Shown one piece after another: positions 34,659-46,019 of a stretch of DNA of 64,000 bases. The stretch is taken from the NCBI GenBank assembly GCA_019633425.1, contig WSUB01000023.1, positions 6,961 through 70,960 of the forward strand, written 5' to 3'. How positions within the stretch are numbered: position 1 is the first letter of the stretch; each line of letters opens with the position of its first letter. The translations under genes were made by a program, and so were the position numbers. The notes below the pieces were generated by a model. That model ran no database searches. It was not told the origin of the DNA and was given only the letters and a program-made list of their open reading frames with translations. Source of the stretch: Tulasnella sp. 424 (lineage: Eukaryota > Basidiomycota > Agaricomycetes > Cantharellales > Tulasnellaceae).

Positions 34659-35072
34659 CTTATCACAACTTTCTGGTTCCTGCCGTTCATTTCGCTTTAT
34701 GTTTGGATGGTTTGTACTTTCTCTATCTACACATGTCTTCGGTTTTGTACTTTGCTTTTTCCAAATTGCATTGTTTCTCGCTTCGGTTCTGAGCTTTTCA
34801 CCATACATTATATGAATACTCAGAAACTGAAAACGTCGTCCGCTCGTTCTCGGAAGACTACTTTCTGCTATCTTCCGAAAGCTGCTTGCGTCTTCGGGGG
34901 CCGGTGATCACGCTGGTTGCTCTCGCCTAGAGTCCGATGGAAATGGGTGTATTTGGGAGACAACAACAGCCGAGAGAGCACATGTAGCTTTGTTGTACAT
35001 ACATAAATGGGGGGGGGGGGGGTAGTTGTGATACATTCCTTCCAGCTTCCTTTGGATAGTCATAGCAGATCC
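34659..35072. other. Convergent intergenic region with a 14-G tract
   Basis: This region lies between the 3' ends of the deaminase-like gene (+) and the P450 gene (-). It holds both 3' UTRs and a run of 14 G at 35009-35022. No ORF here is credible. Confidence 0.6.
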
Positions 35073-36967
35073 TTAAGCCCGGGTAACGTTTACATAGAGG
35101 TCACCTTTCGGTCGGCGGAGCCCGAAGCCTCGATTGATAGTTCCAACTGTGATGGGTAATTGGCTCTTCTCAGCGTCAACACCGAACTTGAAATTCGTGA
35201 TGAGTGTGGCGACGAAGATCTTGACGTGGTAGTTGGCGAGATGGCGACCTATTTGGAAGTCGAATAGTGAGCCAAAAGGGGTCGTTGAAAGTGAGGGCTG
35301 TATATCGTCGCACCTGAACAAATACTGACGCCTCCACCAAACGGCATCCACTTGTAGTTACCCTCAGTCCCTTTGGTGCTTCCATCATCCGCCATGAACC
35401 TCGTAGGAACGAACTCGCGTGCATTCTCAAACTCGTTCTCGTCCATATGCACGGACCGCGTCGAACAAACGAGCGTTTCACCTTTCTTCACGGTATACGG
35501 ACCCAATTGAACTTCTTCAGGAACGACGGAGCGCATCGAGTACGAGTCCGTCGCGTAACGAAGGGACTCGGAAATGGTGGAGGAGAGGAGGGGTAAAGGT
35601 GGGTTGGATTGGAAGAATTCGGTGAGATGTAAAGTGTAAGGTCCGAAGAACTCTGGATGGGATGCGGACCATGCCTTCCCGGCTGCGTTGAGTTCGTCAA
35701 TGAGAGGTTGGACACCTTCTGGTCGTTGGAGTTGGTGAAGCAGAAGCCACCTGCAAAAGACGAAGGGTCTTTTAATTTCTAGGTGCAAACGTGCCGTTTC
35801 AAGTCAGCAGCTTACAGGGTACCCCATGGAACGTTGGCCATAAGAGGCCACCAGGCGCAGAGCATCATGCACCCCATGTCACGTTTATCAAAAGGAACAT
35901 CCTGGAGCGTCAGGTTAGTATAAAAACAGGGTCAAAAGAGTGCTACGACACGAACTCACCCTGATAATTTCTTCCTGGCCACGAATCAGCTCACTTGCGT
36001 CATGGGGCTTATCCAGGTACGCGATGAACTTGTTGATCATCTCCTCCCTACACCTTACGAAATTCCTCAACAAGGACGGAGGATATCCTAACGCGACTTT
36101 GTACACCATCTCATCGAATCCTTTAAACGCATCCCAAGTGCCCATAGCGTTGAAGGTAGGTCCAAAGTATGCTGCTCCAGTCGCGACGTAAGCGAGTTTG
36201 ATGACAAAGTCTTGCAACGGGACGGATTGCGAGGGAACAGCGCGGGTTTGAACCTCCTGTCGCAGGTGGTTCTCGAAGGACTTGATGAGGCCCATCATAT
36301 TCTTAGGGGCGATGCTTCGGTCCATATGTGGTGCGAGGCGATCAGGGAAGACGGTGGAACCGAATAACGCTTGGTCGGAGAGAGAGAAAACCGACTTGGC
36401 CCAGCCCATCTGCACTGGAGACAGCGTATACACCTGTGGTATGGAGCATTAGCGGTGCCAGACGCGTTGCTAGTTTGAGTGGTGATTCACCTTCGGTTGC
36501 TTGTATATTTGATTGATCAACTAGGAAAATGTTTGAAATCCGAGTTTGACGCCGATTCGGGACTGCAGAGTTCAAGGATTACACTCACGGCTGATGAGGT
36601 GACAAAATAGAATTTGTGCCCAGCTGTGTGGACGCCTATAATGCCCCCCGGATAGTCCTTTCTATGAAAAACATGCAAAGTTCAACATCATTCAACACTC
36701 ATTGGATACCGGAACCGGAACTCACTCGGCTTGTCTAAAGAACGCATCCGGATCGTTCTCAATCTGCCATGCACTTCCTACCCAAGGTATCCAGCTCGAT
36801 ACAACCGGGGGACGATCGCCGGAGTATGGTCCGGACGGGCTGATAATGATGCTAACGGCTATCGCCGTTGCCGTTGCTGCTGCTACTGGCAGAGCCCACT
36901 CCGAAGGCGTCTTGGGCCACCTTTCCGACTCTGTGATCTTGGATATAGTAGCGGAAAACGATGACAT
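35073..36967 (-). CDS. Cytochrome P450 monooxygenase (CYP7/CYP8-like)
   Basis: Exons in gene order: 36967-36726, 36661-36589, 36520-36491, 36433-35960, 35901-35816, 35750-35314, 35248-35073, giving 505 aa, a normal P450 length. The N-terminus has a hydrophobic anchor (about residues 24-42), implying the endoplasmic reticulum membrane with a cytosolic catalytic domain fed by P450 reductase. Diagnostic motifs are ESLR (ExxR, helix K), a PERF-region equivalent (FVPTRF) and the haem loop FGGGVSICSGR. In that loop the usual Arg two before the residue preceding Cys is Ser. This variation is known in the CYP7/CYP8 group of sterol and oxysterol hydroxylases, which the text resembles overall. The substrate is not known. 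No biosynthetic cluster surrounds it, so it looks like a stand-alone gene. Confidence 0.9.
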
Positions 36968-37178
36968 TTCTTGGAGAACAGCGGGGGAGCACTAGTGAGG
37001 GGGGGAAAGAGATACGGGGGGAATGAAAGGTGACGGGAAGACAAGGAACAAATGCCGAACGCATCACTGGTCGGCACGCTCGGACCCTTACGGGAAAGAC
37101 AACCCATTCATTTCAAGAAACTTCTCGACTTGATTCGACTACCAAAAACCTACTACTAACGCTTACAATGTATCAGAC

Positions 37179-39364
37179 TTACCCAGACGAGCGTTGTTTT
37201 CCTACACTGAGCGAGGCCAAATCACTCTTAAGGACATTCCATCTCCTCTCCAGAACTTGAGGCGTCTTGGTTGACGGCGATGTCTGAGAGCCCGACAATT
37301 CGGTGCGCACGAGATTCCAATCTACCTGAGCGTACTTGGCAACGGCCTGGAGTAGCTGCTTGTCCTACAAATGGCGATCGTTCGAAATGCATGCGAAAGC
37401 ACATGCAAAGGAGCATCACGCGCACCTCGGAGGCAGTCCACTTCACCACGTCGTCGCTACGGAGAGTCTAGTCGATGCAAACGACAGAGTAGACAGGCGT
37501 TAGTATTTTAATGCGAATGAATACAAAAGTTGAAGTCGGACCTTCTTCACGGCCTTGGCTTCCCCATCTTCGTCTTCGACGGCGACCCGCTTCCGCTTCG
37601 CAGTACTAGCTTCCTTCTTGACGCTCCTGACTTCAGAGGAAGCATTAAGCTCGTTTTCGAGTTTGAGCGGGCCGGTTGGATTGGTAATGTCGACATGTGG
37701 CTCCTCGCAGGACTCTCCGGTAACTTCCCTGATCCATGCCGCAACTCCACGAGTCTTCAATTTCAACCACCTGCGTGTAGAGGAGAACGGTTAGGTTCGG
37801 ATTCTTTTCGATCAATCATGTTTTACTTTGATCCGAATGCCGACGCAGATCTCGTTCCCTTGGCCTTCTCTTTGCCGAAAAGCAGTGCCCTTCCATAAGT
37901 TGGAATGTGGTCGATAACGAAAGAGAATATCTTCTCATCCTACATCAACGAATCGGTGCAAATTTGGAGAACACCAAGAAAGGTAATGTTTCAATAAAAT
38001 GGCAAAGGTCAAAGGGGATCCATGGACCGCACCTCCCCGACCGACCACATGCTCACGTCGCCCGAGTCCGGGAGCAAGCTTAAACTATTAAGATAGCTTA
38101 GCAGTGTAGCCCATCTAAATCCAAAGGAAGGGGGGTCAGCATGACTATAGAGGGATTGGACAGTCCTGACACGCACCGAGCCTTCACCTCATCGACCCTT
38201 CTACCCTTTGGCAATCGTTTCGGGAGTTTTTCGGCCTTCTTATCCCAATCAAATTCAGCAGCAGTTTCGAATATAAAACGAACGAGGTCAATTTCCTAGC
38301 CAAAAAGGGGAAGAAATCGCATGAGGGACCGCCAATAACGAAACGAAAGAACAAAAAAGGGCACCACCCACTTCTTCCAACGTCCAGTTCGAACGTCGAA
38401 CGGGCCGACCTTTCTGACTGTATGGCGTGGTGACTTCGGGAGCAACACGCTTAATTACCTCTCGTTTGACTTGGACGCTGACGCGTGCTTCAGCAACGGC
38501 GGCCGCTTGACGTTGGGGCACCAGTGGGTAATCGTAGTAGAGCAGGCCTTCTGATTCGCTGAGCTCTGTTAGTTCGCTTTCTTGGGTCGGTAAAATCGTG
38601 GGTACAGGAGCCGAAGGAATAGGGGCTCGCGCCTCAGGAGTGGGAGCGGCCAATTTAGCTGTATCGGGAGGTCCTTGGGGTTCCGAGGTTCGTGGCGGGT
38701 CAGGGTGACGCGGAATCGGAGGCGTAGGAGGCGAGACCTTGCGCGAAACAGAGAGAGAAGCTAAAAGAGGCTGGAAGTTCTCGTCAGTAAGAGGGACCCA
38801 GAGCGTATGTGTGTGTGGCTTACGATAGACTTGCGCACGCCAGTCAACTCGGTTCGTCGACCGGTAGAAAGCTGCAGAGGCGGAGAAGCAGTAAAGTCAT
38901 AATCGCAAGCTTCCCAGTCCTCTTCTCCATCAGCATCAGTGTCAGATTCATCGTTACGAGCAAGAGCGAGCAGTTCGGAGTTCGTAGGAGCAATAGAAGG
39001 CCGGGTCTACATTAAACAAACGAAAGGGTCAGTATCCAGAATATCCCCCGATACCCCAATATAACCGGAAACTTACTTGAGTAGTTGTACGCGTTTTCTG
39101 CTTCTTCACAGAAAGTTTTCCGTTATGATACTTGTATGAAGCTCTAGAAGGGAGGTGCGTGGGACGTCCGTTCGCGTCAAACAACTGCGGGCGCGTGGAG
39201 GTACTGGTGAGAAGATTATGATTGGCCTCTGAAGCGAGTACTTGACGTGACTGTTGAATAATTCGAGAGGAGGATTCAGCTATTAGGGTAGGGTCAAGGA
39301 CGGCGCGACGTTGTCGAAAAGGCGCGGCGCCATTTTCTTCGGTTGTAGCCAAAGAATGCGACAT
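37179..39364 (-). CDS. SANT/Myb-like domain nuclear protein, probable 1-nt frameshift
   Basis: Exons in gene order: 39364-39077, 39006-38824, 38770-38372, 38295-38177, 38114-38033, 37940-37827, 37770-37542, 37467-37426, 37364-37179. The total is 1642 nt, one more than a multiple of three. Without the extra base the protein is about 546 aa. The extra base is probably in the A4 run at 37920-37923: with three A the text reads GEDEKIFSFVIDHIP, with four it is out of frame. A weak alternative donor (GTCCAT) could also restore frame. The N-terminal part is disordered and acidic, and the middle is Pro-rich. The segment KRKRVAVEDEDGEAKAVKK looks like a nuclear localisation signal. The C-terminus has a Myb/SANT-like helix set (KWTASEDKQLLQAVAKYAQ, DWNLV, RRWNVL). 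A chromatin or DNA-binding role is inferred. No family name is recognised. Confidence 0.65.
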
Positions 39365-40244
39365 AATGACGTGTTGACGGTCTCGGGAGGATTCTGAGCT
39401 TCTCGTGGATAATCAGAGCGGAAATTTATCCGATTGAGCCGCGCTGCTAGCTTTCTGACGCCTGAAAAAAAGGAGAAATGCTGGTTGGTCCGGGCGACGT
39501 GGTAGTCCTCCTCCGTACAGGGAGCTGAGATTTCTTGATTTCGTCGTTTCTACAAAGAGGTCGAAGCAGCTCTGAGGAGTCTTGGTCCGATAGGGTTGCG
39601 GATATACTTGTTCGGGAAGTATTCGTCGTAAGGCTGGTTTTGAAGTGGTGGCTGGAAAAGAACGAACATCTGGGAACGATGTCTCGGTTTGGGTCGGTTT
39701 GCTCTCGGGTTCGTTCGACCAGCCACAAACTTGGTTGGACCGTCCGCGGTAGCCCCGTCCACTGGCCGCTGCCCGAGCTTTCACCATACTCCCAGATGCC
39801 AAGGATATACCTGAAGAATCCATTCCTCAGCAATTGCAAATGGGATATCGACATTGACGGGTCGGTTAAAGCCCTCCCATACCTATGGCGTGGTGGACCG
39901 ACATGATTGTGTCAGTGTCTCATTCGGTGCTTTGCTTCTGATGGGTGAGTATAGCCACCGAGCGCAGGCCTAGCTTATCATTAACGTACTCCTTGTGTGA
40001 AATAGGCCACCCATCGGATTCTACCCCTGGGACCCGCCGCTAAAAAGGCGAATTTGCGCCGCTTTCCGCTTGGAAGGAAACCCGAGCTAGCTTCGAACGG
40101 ACTTCTGACGATTCGGCGTGCCTTCCTGTCAGCAGTATAGTCGGAGCAAAGTCTGGAAAGACACTCGCTCGAAGGTCGTTCTTGGTCCACAATTCGCTCT
40201 GGGTTCGTCTTGGCACCCTATGCGGGCCCCCGACTCTCCGCCGG
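39365..40244. other. Divergent intergenic region between the SANT-like and mannanase genes
   Basis: About 900 bp between two divergently transcribed starts. Three overlapping ORFs of 120-136 codons (39413-39906, both strands) cover the same bases and share no recognisable motif, so none is called. The region probably holds both promoters. Confidence 0.5.
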
Positions 40245-40253
40245 TATATATAT
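40245..40253 (+). promoter_or_regulatory. TATA box of the GH26 mannanase gene
   Basis: TATATATAT lies about 73-80 nt upstream of the start codon at 40326, a good position for a regulated, secreted enzyme gene. Confidence 0.6.
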
Positions 40254-40325
40254 TGGATCGTTGAATGGTAAGCGTGAACGGTGCAGTTACTGCGAGCCAT
40301 CACTCACACTCTTTCTAGTTCCATT

Positions 40326-42252
40326 ATGTGGCGTGCATTCGCCTCTACAGTCCTCTGCCTTGCGGCATTGGGGTCTAAAGTCTTGGCACAAACCTACGAA
40401 GCCGAGGCAGGAGTGCTTACCGGTGTTACCGTAGACACGACGGCCACGGGATTCACCGGAGCCGGCTACGTGACAGGCTTTGACGATGCTTCCGACCAGG
40501 TAGCCATCTCCATCAACACCACGACCTACGGTGTTTACACCCTCTCAATCCGCTACCGAGCACCGAACGGCGACAAGAAAGCCGCTCTCCTTCTCGATGG
40601 TACCGGAGCAGGAGAAGTTTCCCTCACATCGTCGACCTCTTTCACATCCGTCACCGCCGGCAAGCTCCTACTCGCCGTCGGATCCCACACTTTGACGATT
40701 CAGAGTGATTGGGGATGGTACGACATCGACTCCGTTACCCTTGCCCCGGCTCCTCTTCCCCCGGCTACCGGCACCTTTGAAGCCGAGGACGGAATTCTCA
40801 CCGGCAACACCTACATCGACAGCACTTCAGCGACCGGCTTCTCTGGAACAGGCTTCGTCACCGGTTTCCAAGCCGCAAGCGACAGCGTAGCGATCTTGGT
40901 CAACGCTCCGTCCTATGCCGTGTACAGCCTCACGGTCCGCTACCGCGCACCGTACGGTGACAAGAAAACGGCTCTGGTCGTTAACGGGACGCCATCCGGA
41001 GAAGTTGACCTCGCTTCGACAAACGACTTTACCAGCGTTGCAGCCGGCAAAGTCCTCCTGAACCAAGGTTCCAACATCATCGCGTTCCAGAATGACTGGG
41101 GCTGGTACAACATTGACGCCATCAGCATCGCCGTGGCACCAGCTCCACCTCCACACAAGGCGAACAAGCTCCCAGTCGACAAGCTCGCCACGTGGGAAGC
41201 CCGCTCCCTCCTCAAGTACGTCCAGAAGAAGTACGGAAAGAAGATTCTCTCGGGACAGCAAGAGTTGGAGTACATCGACTGGCTGAAGACCAATGTTGGC
41301 AAGAAACCAGCTATCTGTGGCCTCGACCTGATCGACTACTCACCCAGTCGAGTGGCGTATAACGCAACGTCGCATGCTGTGGAGGATGCTTTCGCATGGG
41401 ATAAGCTAGGAGGCATCACGACCTTTGTCTGGCATTGGAATGCTCCGACGGACTTGATCGACGTTCCAGGACAAGAATGGTGGCGAGGTATGCTTCCGAT
41501 GGAGTTCCGTTCTCCCTACGAAACTCGCTCACTTTATCCTACGCCACCCAGGTTTTTACACCTCCGCAACGACCTTCGATGTAGCCGCAGCTTTGGCCAA
41601 CAAGAATGGCACAGACTATAAACTCATTCTGCGAGATTTGGATGCCATTGCGGTGCAACTCAAGCGACTCCAACGCAAGAACATTCCAATCCTTTGGAGA
41701 CCTCTCCACGAGTCGGTAGCTGCCGGGTGGTTCTGGTGGTCAGCCAAAGGACCCGACGCAACTATTGAGCTCTATCGGCTTATGTTCAAGCGCTTCACCC
41801 AATATCACCAAATTCATAACCTTATCTGGGTCTGGTCCTCTCCTGAGCCCGCCTTCTACCCAGGCGATGATGTACGTTCGGCCTCCTCCCATTCGTCCTA
41901 ATCAGTGCACTCACAAGGTTTCCCTGTCGGCATTGAATTTGAGTAGTACGTCGACATTATAGGTTACGACTCCTATCCGGCGCTCGGGGACCACGGCCCC
42001 GTGTCTGCCACTTACGATGCCGAAATCGCGATTGTTCAGGACAAGAAGCCGGTGACATTGTCCGAAGTAGGCAGTATTCCCGACCCCGACCTTCTGCAAG
42101 TCTATCACGCAGATTGGAGCTATTTCGTCGTCTGGGGAGGGGAGTTCATCAACGACGACTCGCACAACCCTATCTCATTCCTGAAGAAAGTGTACAACTC
42201 GACGTACGTGGTCACCTTGGGCGAAGTGGGCAACTTCAAGTATCTGCTTTGA
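40326..42252 (+). CDS. Secreted GH26 endo-beta-1,4-mannanase with two CBM35 domains
   Basis: Exons: 40326-41487, 41552-41871, 41947-42252, giving 595 aa. A signal peptide (about residues 1-21, ending KVLA-Q) indicates secretion. Two CBM35-type modules follow (about 23-140 and 148-270). Each starts with an (Y/F)EAE motif and ends DWGWY(D/N)IDS/A, and they are separated by Pro/Ala linkers. The catalytic domain begins near residue 280 (SGQQELEYIDWL) and has the GH26 landmarks WHWNAP, WRPLHE (Glu441, predicted acid/base) and LSEVG (Glu534, predicted nucleophile). It should cleave beta-1,4-mannan in plant cell walls, with the CBM35s holding the substrate. The order CBM35-CBM35-GH26 is a recognisable fungal layout, though one CBM35 is more common. 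Both intron junctions keep frame and restore family sequence (EWWRGFYTS; GDDYVDIIGYDSYP). Confidence 0.93.
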
Positions 42253-43134
42253 AGAGTCTGCCCGGTATGTTTGGCCTCTACTTGGTGGCTGTGAATATGA
42301 ATCGCCGACTAAACAACCGAATGCGTTTAAGCGAAAACGTTGATCCGAACCTCGCCGGAGGGCGCAATGCTATGCTAAACTAGAAGATCCGTTGTATAGT
42401 TCGATCGACCAATGCAAGTTGTATGAGTTAAGGTCATTTCTTCTTTTTTTTCTTAAAGTGGGTTGCTGTGTCGTTTGATGTACCGACGTCATGACTGTCA
42501 TGACTGCCGAGCATAGGTGTGGCATAACGTGTAGTGCAATCGAACCACCTCCAACCACCCGAGGTTCCTGTCAGCTCCTTTGCCTCTCTCCGAGAGCCTT
42601 AATTCACGCTTTCAACTTCTGCAAGCACCTCCATAACATCATTAGTGTCAGGTCACTGACATCTGTCGAGTGGGATATGACTAGCGCCACCCAATGAGGG
42701 ATTTCCAAATATGGTATCCACACCGCCGCTCATCCACTTTTGTACACAGAGTGGCCCTGGTGGATTATTTTCCGTTGCTCGCACCCTGAGTGCACGGAGC
42801 TTCGGTGCGAGGGATCTGTTGTGGGCCGCGACGCGCGGAGGTCGAGAGTAACGCAGTCCATCAACGTCTCCACATCACAGTCTGGCCCGAATGTATATAT
42901 CTCGGAGGACATCGGCATTCCTCCCGTTATTTTCTACGTAAAAACTCCCTCAGTGTGCAGCCTCTGCCACCAAGCAGCTATGTTGCACTCTTTGGCCACG
43001 GGGCAAATAATGGGGCAAACGAGGAACCCGACGTGGACCACGACTCATCTGACGCGTGCCACATTAAGCGGCCCAACCTGTTTTCCAACCTGGAGGAGAA
43101 CATCAAACTCCCTCATGGGTTCCTCTTGCCAAAC
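42253..43134. other. Intergenic region downstream of the mannanase gene
   Basis: It holds the 3' UTR and then about 700 bp without a supported exon. Two TATA-rich spots occur, at about 42894-42900 and 43135-43143. Long open frames start here only by non-ATG codons, and the frame of the next CDS is closed by a TGA at 42787-42789. Confidence 0.5.
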
Positions 43135-43143
43135 TATATATAT
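43135..43143 (+). promoter_or_regulatory. TATA-like element before the Ser/His-rich ORF
   Basis: TATATATAT lies about 95-100 nt before the ATG at 43237. It supports that ATG as a possible true start, since the open frame itself extends further upstream without any ATG. Confidence 0.4.
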
Positions 43144-43236
43144 CTGGAACCGGGCGTCGCTTTTCGTGTCATCCACCTGGTTGCATCTGCACCTCTTATC
43201 CACCTCATCAATCCTAGTAGACTCAATCACCCTTCA

Positions 43237-44121
43237 ATGGGTTGGACAAACGATTTGGAATGCTACCTTGTCCGCGAACCTCTTTCCCAAGTTCCATACC
43301 TCGGTGTCCCATCGGATTCCAGCCGTTCAAGCTCTCGTTCAAGTTCTCGTTCAAGTTCTCATTCACGTTCTCGTCAACTGCCCTCGCCAACGCCTGACAC
43401 AATTGAGCGTCCACATCACAGATCCGAGCGTTCAAGGCGCACTCCGCCTCCAGTCCGTGATGAAACATCGACGGCTGGTGGCGAAGAGCGCCGCGGACGC
43501 AAGGCAGCGCAACACGTCCAAACCGCTCCCTCAGTCCCGATACTTACACTCACCGATACAGGCAGCACGATGACATCCCACGGCATATATCACCCTGTCC
43601 TCGAAAATCATGACGTCTTCGAAAATGAACCGCCGCACGAAAGTCATCAGGCTGTCGTCGAAGCTACGCATGCTGTCCACTCCGTTGCGCCACCCACTTC
43701 CCAATCCAACGCATCATTACCTCTTCATCACAACTACTATGCACACTATAACAATGGTGGTGTAGGGCATCATTCCCGCCATAAGCACTCGTCTCATTCA
43801 GGGTCTAGCCGCCACCGAGAGCATCCCAGAGCCAACGATCCATCTCATCATCACCGCAAGAGTCACCGCCATCACCATCCAACCCAGCCGGCTCCTAGTC
43901 ACATCTACCAGGAAAGGGTTGCAGACTATGACGGACGGGCTGGCGGATTTAGTTACCACGTCCCAATGCCCGGACGTGTAACTCAACCAACCAACGACAT
44001 GCACCTCATATGGTCTGCCCATCATCATCACCTGCGGCTACATGCTTCCTCTTCATCACTTGCTGCGTTTGTTGGCGGGTTTGTCGCTGACGCCGCCCTG
44101 CAGAATGGTTTCGTCCTCTAA
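43237..44121 (+). CDS. Hypothetical Ser/Arg- and His-rich protein
   Basis: A single-exon frame of 294 aa from the first in-frame ATG. The frame is open from 42790, but no ATG precedes 43237, so an upstream spliced exon is possible. It has an SRSSSRSSSRSSSHSRSR stretch near residues 28-45, a Pro/Arg-rich middle and a His-rich part (HHSRHKHSSHS, HHHRKSHRHHHP) near residues 190-235. It ends in a short hydrophobic tail (LAAFVGGFVADAALQ). No domain is recognised. The composition suggests a disordered protein, perhaps metal- or RNA-binding. It could also be a chance open frame in biased sequence. Confidence 0.45.
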   Translation: MGWTNDLECYLVREPLSQVPYLGVPSDSSRSSSRSSSRSSSHSRSRQLPSPTPDTIERPHHRSERSRRTPPPVRDETSTAGGEERRGRKAAQHVQTAPSVPILTLTDTGSTMTSHGIYHPVLENHDVFENEPPHESHQAVVEATHAVHSVAPPTSQSNASLPLHHNYYAHYNNGGVGHHSRHKHSSHSGSSRHREHPRANDPSHHHRKSHRHHHPTQPAPSHIYQERVADYDGRAGGFSYHVPMPGRVTQPTNDMHLIWSAHHHHLRLHASSSSLAAFVGGFVADAALQNGFVL

Positions 44122-44331
44122 TCTTTTTTCGTTCAATTTTTCATCCATAATAACATTCCGCTTTGCTTCTAATATCCACTTCTCTTTTTGGACTTCTTCA
44201 CTTATGTTTCGTGTGTTCGTAATTATATGATTATGCTGCCTCGGTTTTCGTATTTGTTTCTTCATCATCGAGTCAGACCTTAGCACATATCCTTGTCATA
44301 GAGTCATAATAAACGTCGTCATGCTCCAGGT

Positions 44332-46019
44332 TCACATGTTCGCTGTATCGGGATATAGACTGAGCCCTCGGCCCTCAAAGTAATCGACCACGCTAGCCAG
44401 AGACTGGAGCTGGTTTACGATATACCTCTCTGACTTTGAGAACTGGCTTTCAAGCATGAACATCAGGTGTCGATGGAAGAGTCCGTATTGTAAGCCATAA
44501 TCCGTGGATAGATGAACGAAGGTCTACGATACAGAGAGCGAGTTAGGACGGTCAGACTTCGATCGACGGAGTTGAAGCAAAAGAATGCAGACCTTGACTG
44601 CTTCCAAGGGTGTTCGCTCGTGACCAGCAAACAAACCCTTATTTGAACGGGATTAAGTGTCCCAATAAGCGACTCATGCTTTCAGCTAGTTAGGGGCCAC
44701 TTACCGGATTAGCTAATAATCCCCTCGCACTCATAACGCCCTGAACTCCCGTTGTCTTGCGAATGTTTTCAATTTCCGGCATCGACCAAGCATCTCCGTT
44801 TGCAACAATGGGGACTTGACCTTTCGCTGCCTCCACTGAGAATGCTATTGAGGGAAGCGAGACGGGTGCAGTAGAGGGTTGCTGCCTTGTTCGACCGTGC
44901 ACTCCGATATGTGAGACCCCAGCTTGGATGGCTATTGAGGAGACAATGTAGGTAAAATTGCAGCGCAGAAAAGCCACAAAGCTTTACCTGTCTGTATAAG
45001 TTGTTCTGTTCGTCTGAGTGCATCAGTCAGTGGGGGTATTTGTAGGGGGGTTGGTCAAGGGTACTTGCTTCAAATCCGGGTCTACGCGAATTTTGATCGA
45101 GATAGGAAAATTGCCACCGACCCGACCCCGGGCAGTTCGAATCATGTCTCTAACACTGCCTTGATGATATCGATCTTTTAGTCTACTCGAAATTGATGTG
45201 CTGCATTATAAACGTACGTCTCGGGTTTCCGCAGCAGAAAAGAGCCTATGCGTTCCTGGTACGCCCACGTCTGGGGACACCCTGGCAGGAAGAGGACTGT
45301 GAGCTACAGTTCTGATTTCGGGAGACCATTTAACTTCAGGATGGCGTACCGCAGTTCAAATCAATCCCGTCGACATGCGGCCAGATGAGCTCCGCAGCGT
45401 CAGCGAAATGGACGGGGTCACTTGCGGCAAACTGAGCAATCAGAGCTCCACGAACAAGCCTCTCGTTTGATTTTAGGCTTGATGAAATCCCTTCAATTCC
45501 TGCATCATCGGGATTGGTGTCTGGAGAACGCCGACGTTCCCGCATCACGAAGACGCCTCGCTCATGGACATTAGTTGAAAAGTCGGATTTTCGTGCAATG
45601 GCAGATCGCGAAAATTCCTTCGCAAGGATCATAGGTCTGAGTACCATAAACAATATTAGGCTTAGCGCTTTTAGCTGATATGCAGTTCCAGAAGCACTAA
45701 CGTGGTTGTGATGTGGCAATTGTACTGTGAGACCAATTGCCGGAAAGGGACTAAACCAAATCGGAATGAAGGGGTTGAGCCACCATGGTATGACAACAGA
45801 TCGGAAATAATCACGCTTTGAGTACCGAACCACTGTAGATTCCAAGATATGCATTAGGTCTCATCCACAATGTCATGTTCGGTACAACGTACTTGGGGCG
45901 CATATATTAACCTCCTCAAACCGTGCCAGCATATCGTGGGGTGGGATTATTTCGGCTTCGGTTCCATCGGGGATAGTGCAATTGTATGCGCCAGTCGCGG
46001 TTGGGTTTCCATCAGACAT
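44332..46019 (-). CDS. DUS4: tRNA-dihydrouridine(20a/20b) synthase DUS4-like
   Basis: Exons in gene order: 46019-45893, 45833-45816, 45750-45702, 45636-45350, 45281-45218, 45155-45069, 45013-44988, 44931-44705, 44637-44593, 44523-44332, giving 373 aa, the normal Dus4 length. It is an FMN enzyme that reduces uridines in the tRNA D-loop using NADPH. The family text is restored only by splicing: ICAPMVRYSKLPFRQLV, TTPMILAKEF, LIAQFAASDPV, DGIDLNCGCPQTW (catalytic Cys), SIKIRVD, VHGRTRQ (FMN-phosphate site region), VPIVANGD and VMSARGLLANPGLFAG. Exon 2 is only 18 nt and exon 7 only 26 nt. The intron at 45014-45068 has a GC donor (GCAAGT). The insertion RRRSPDTNPDDAGIEG before LIAQFA is longer than in yeast. 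Every phase fits, so the gene looks functional. Confidence 0.92.

Noticed and set aside
39413..39906. Three overlapping ORFs between the SANT-like and mannanase genes
   Set aside because: They share the same bases on both strands, have no motif, and lie where two divergent promoters are expected.
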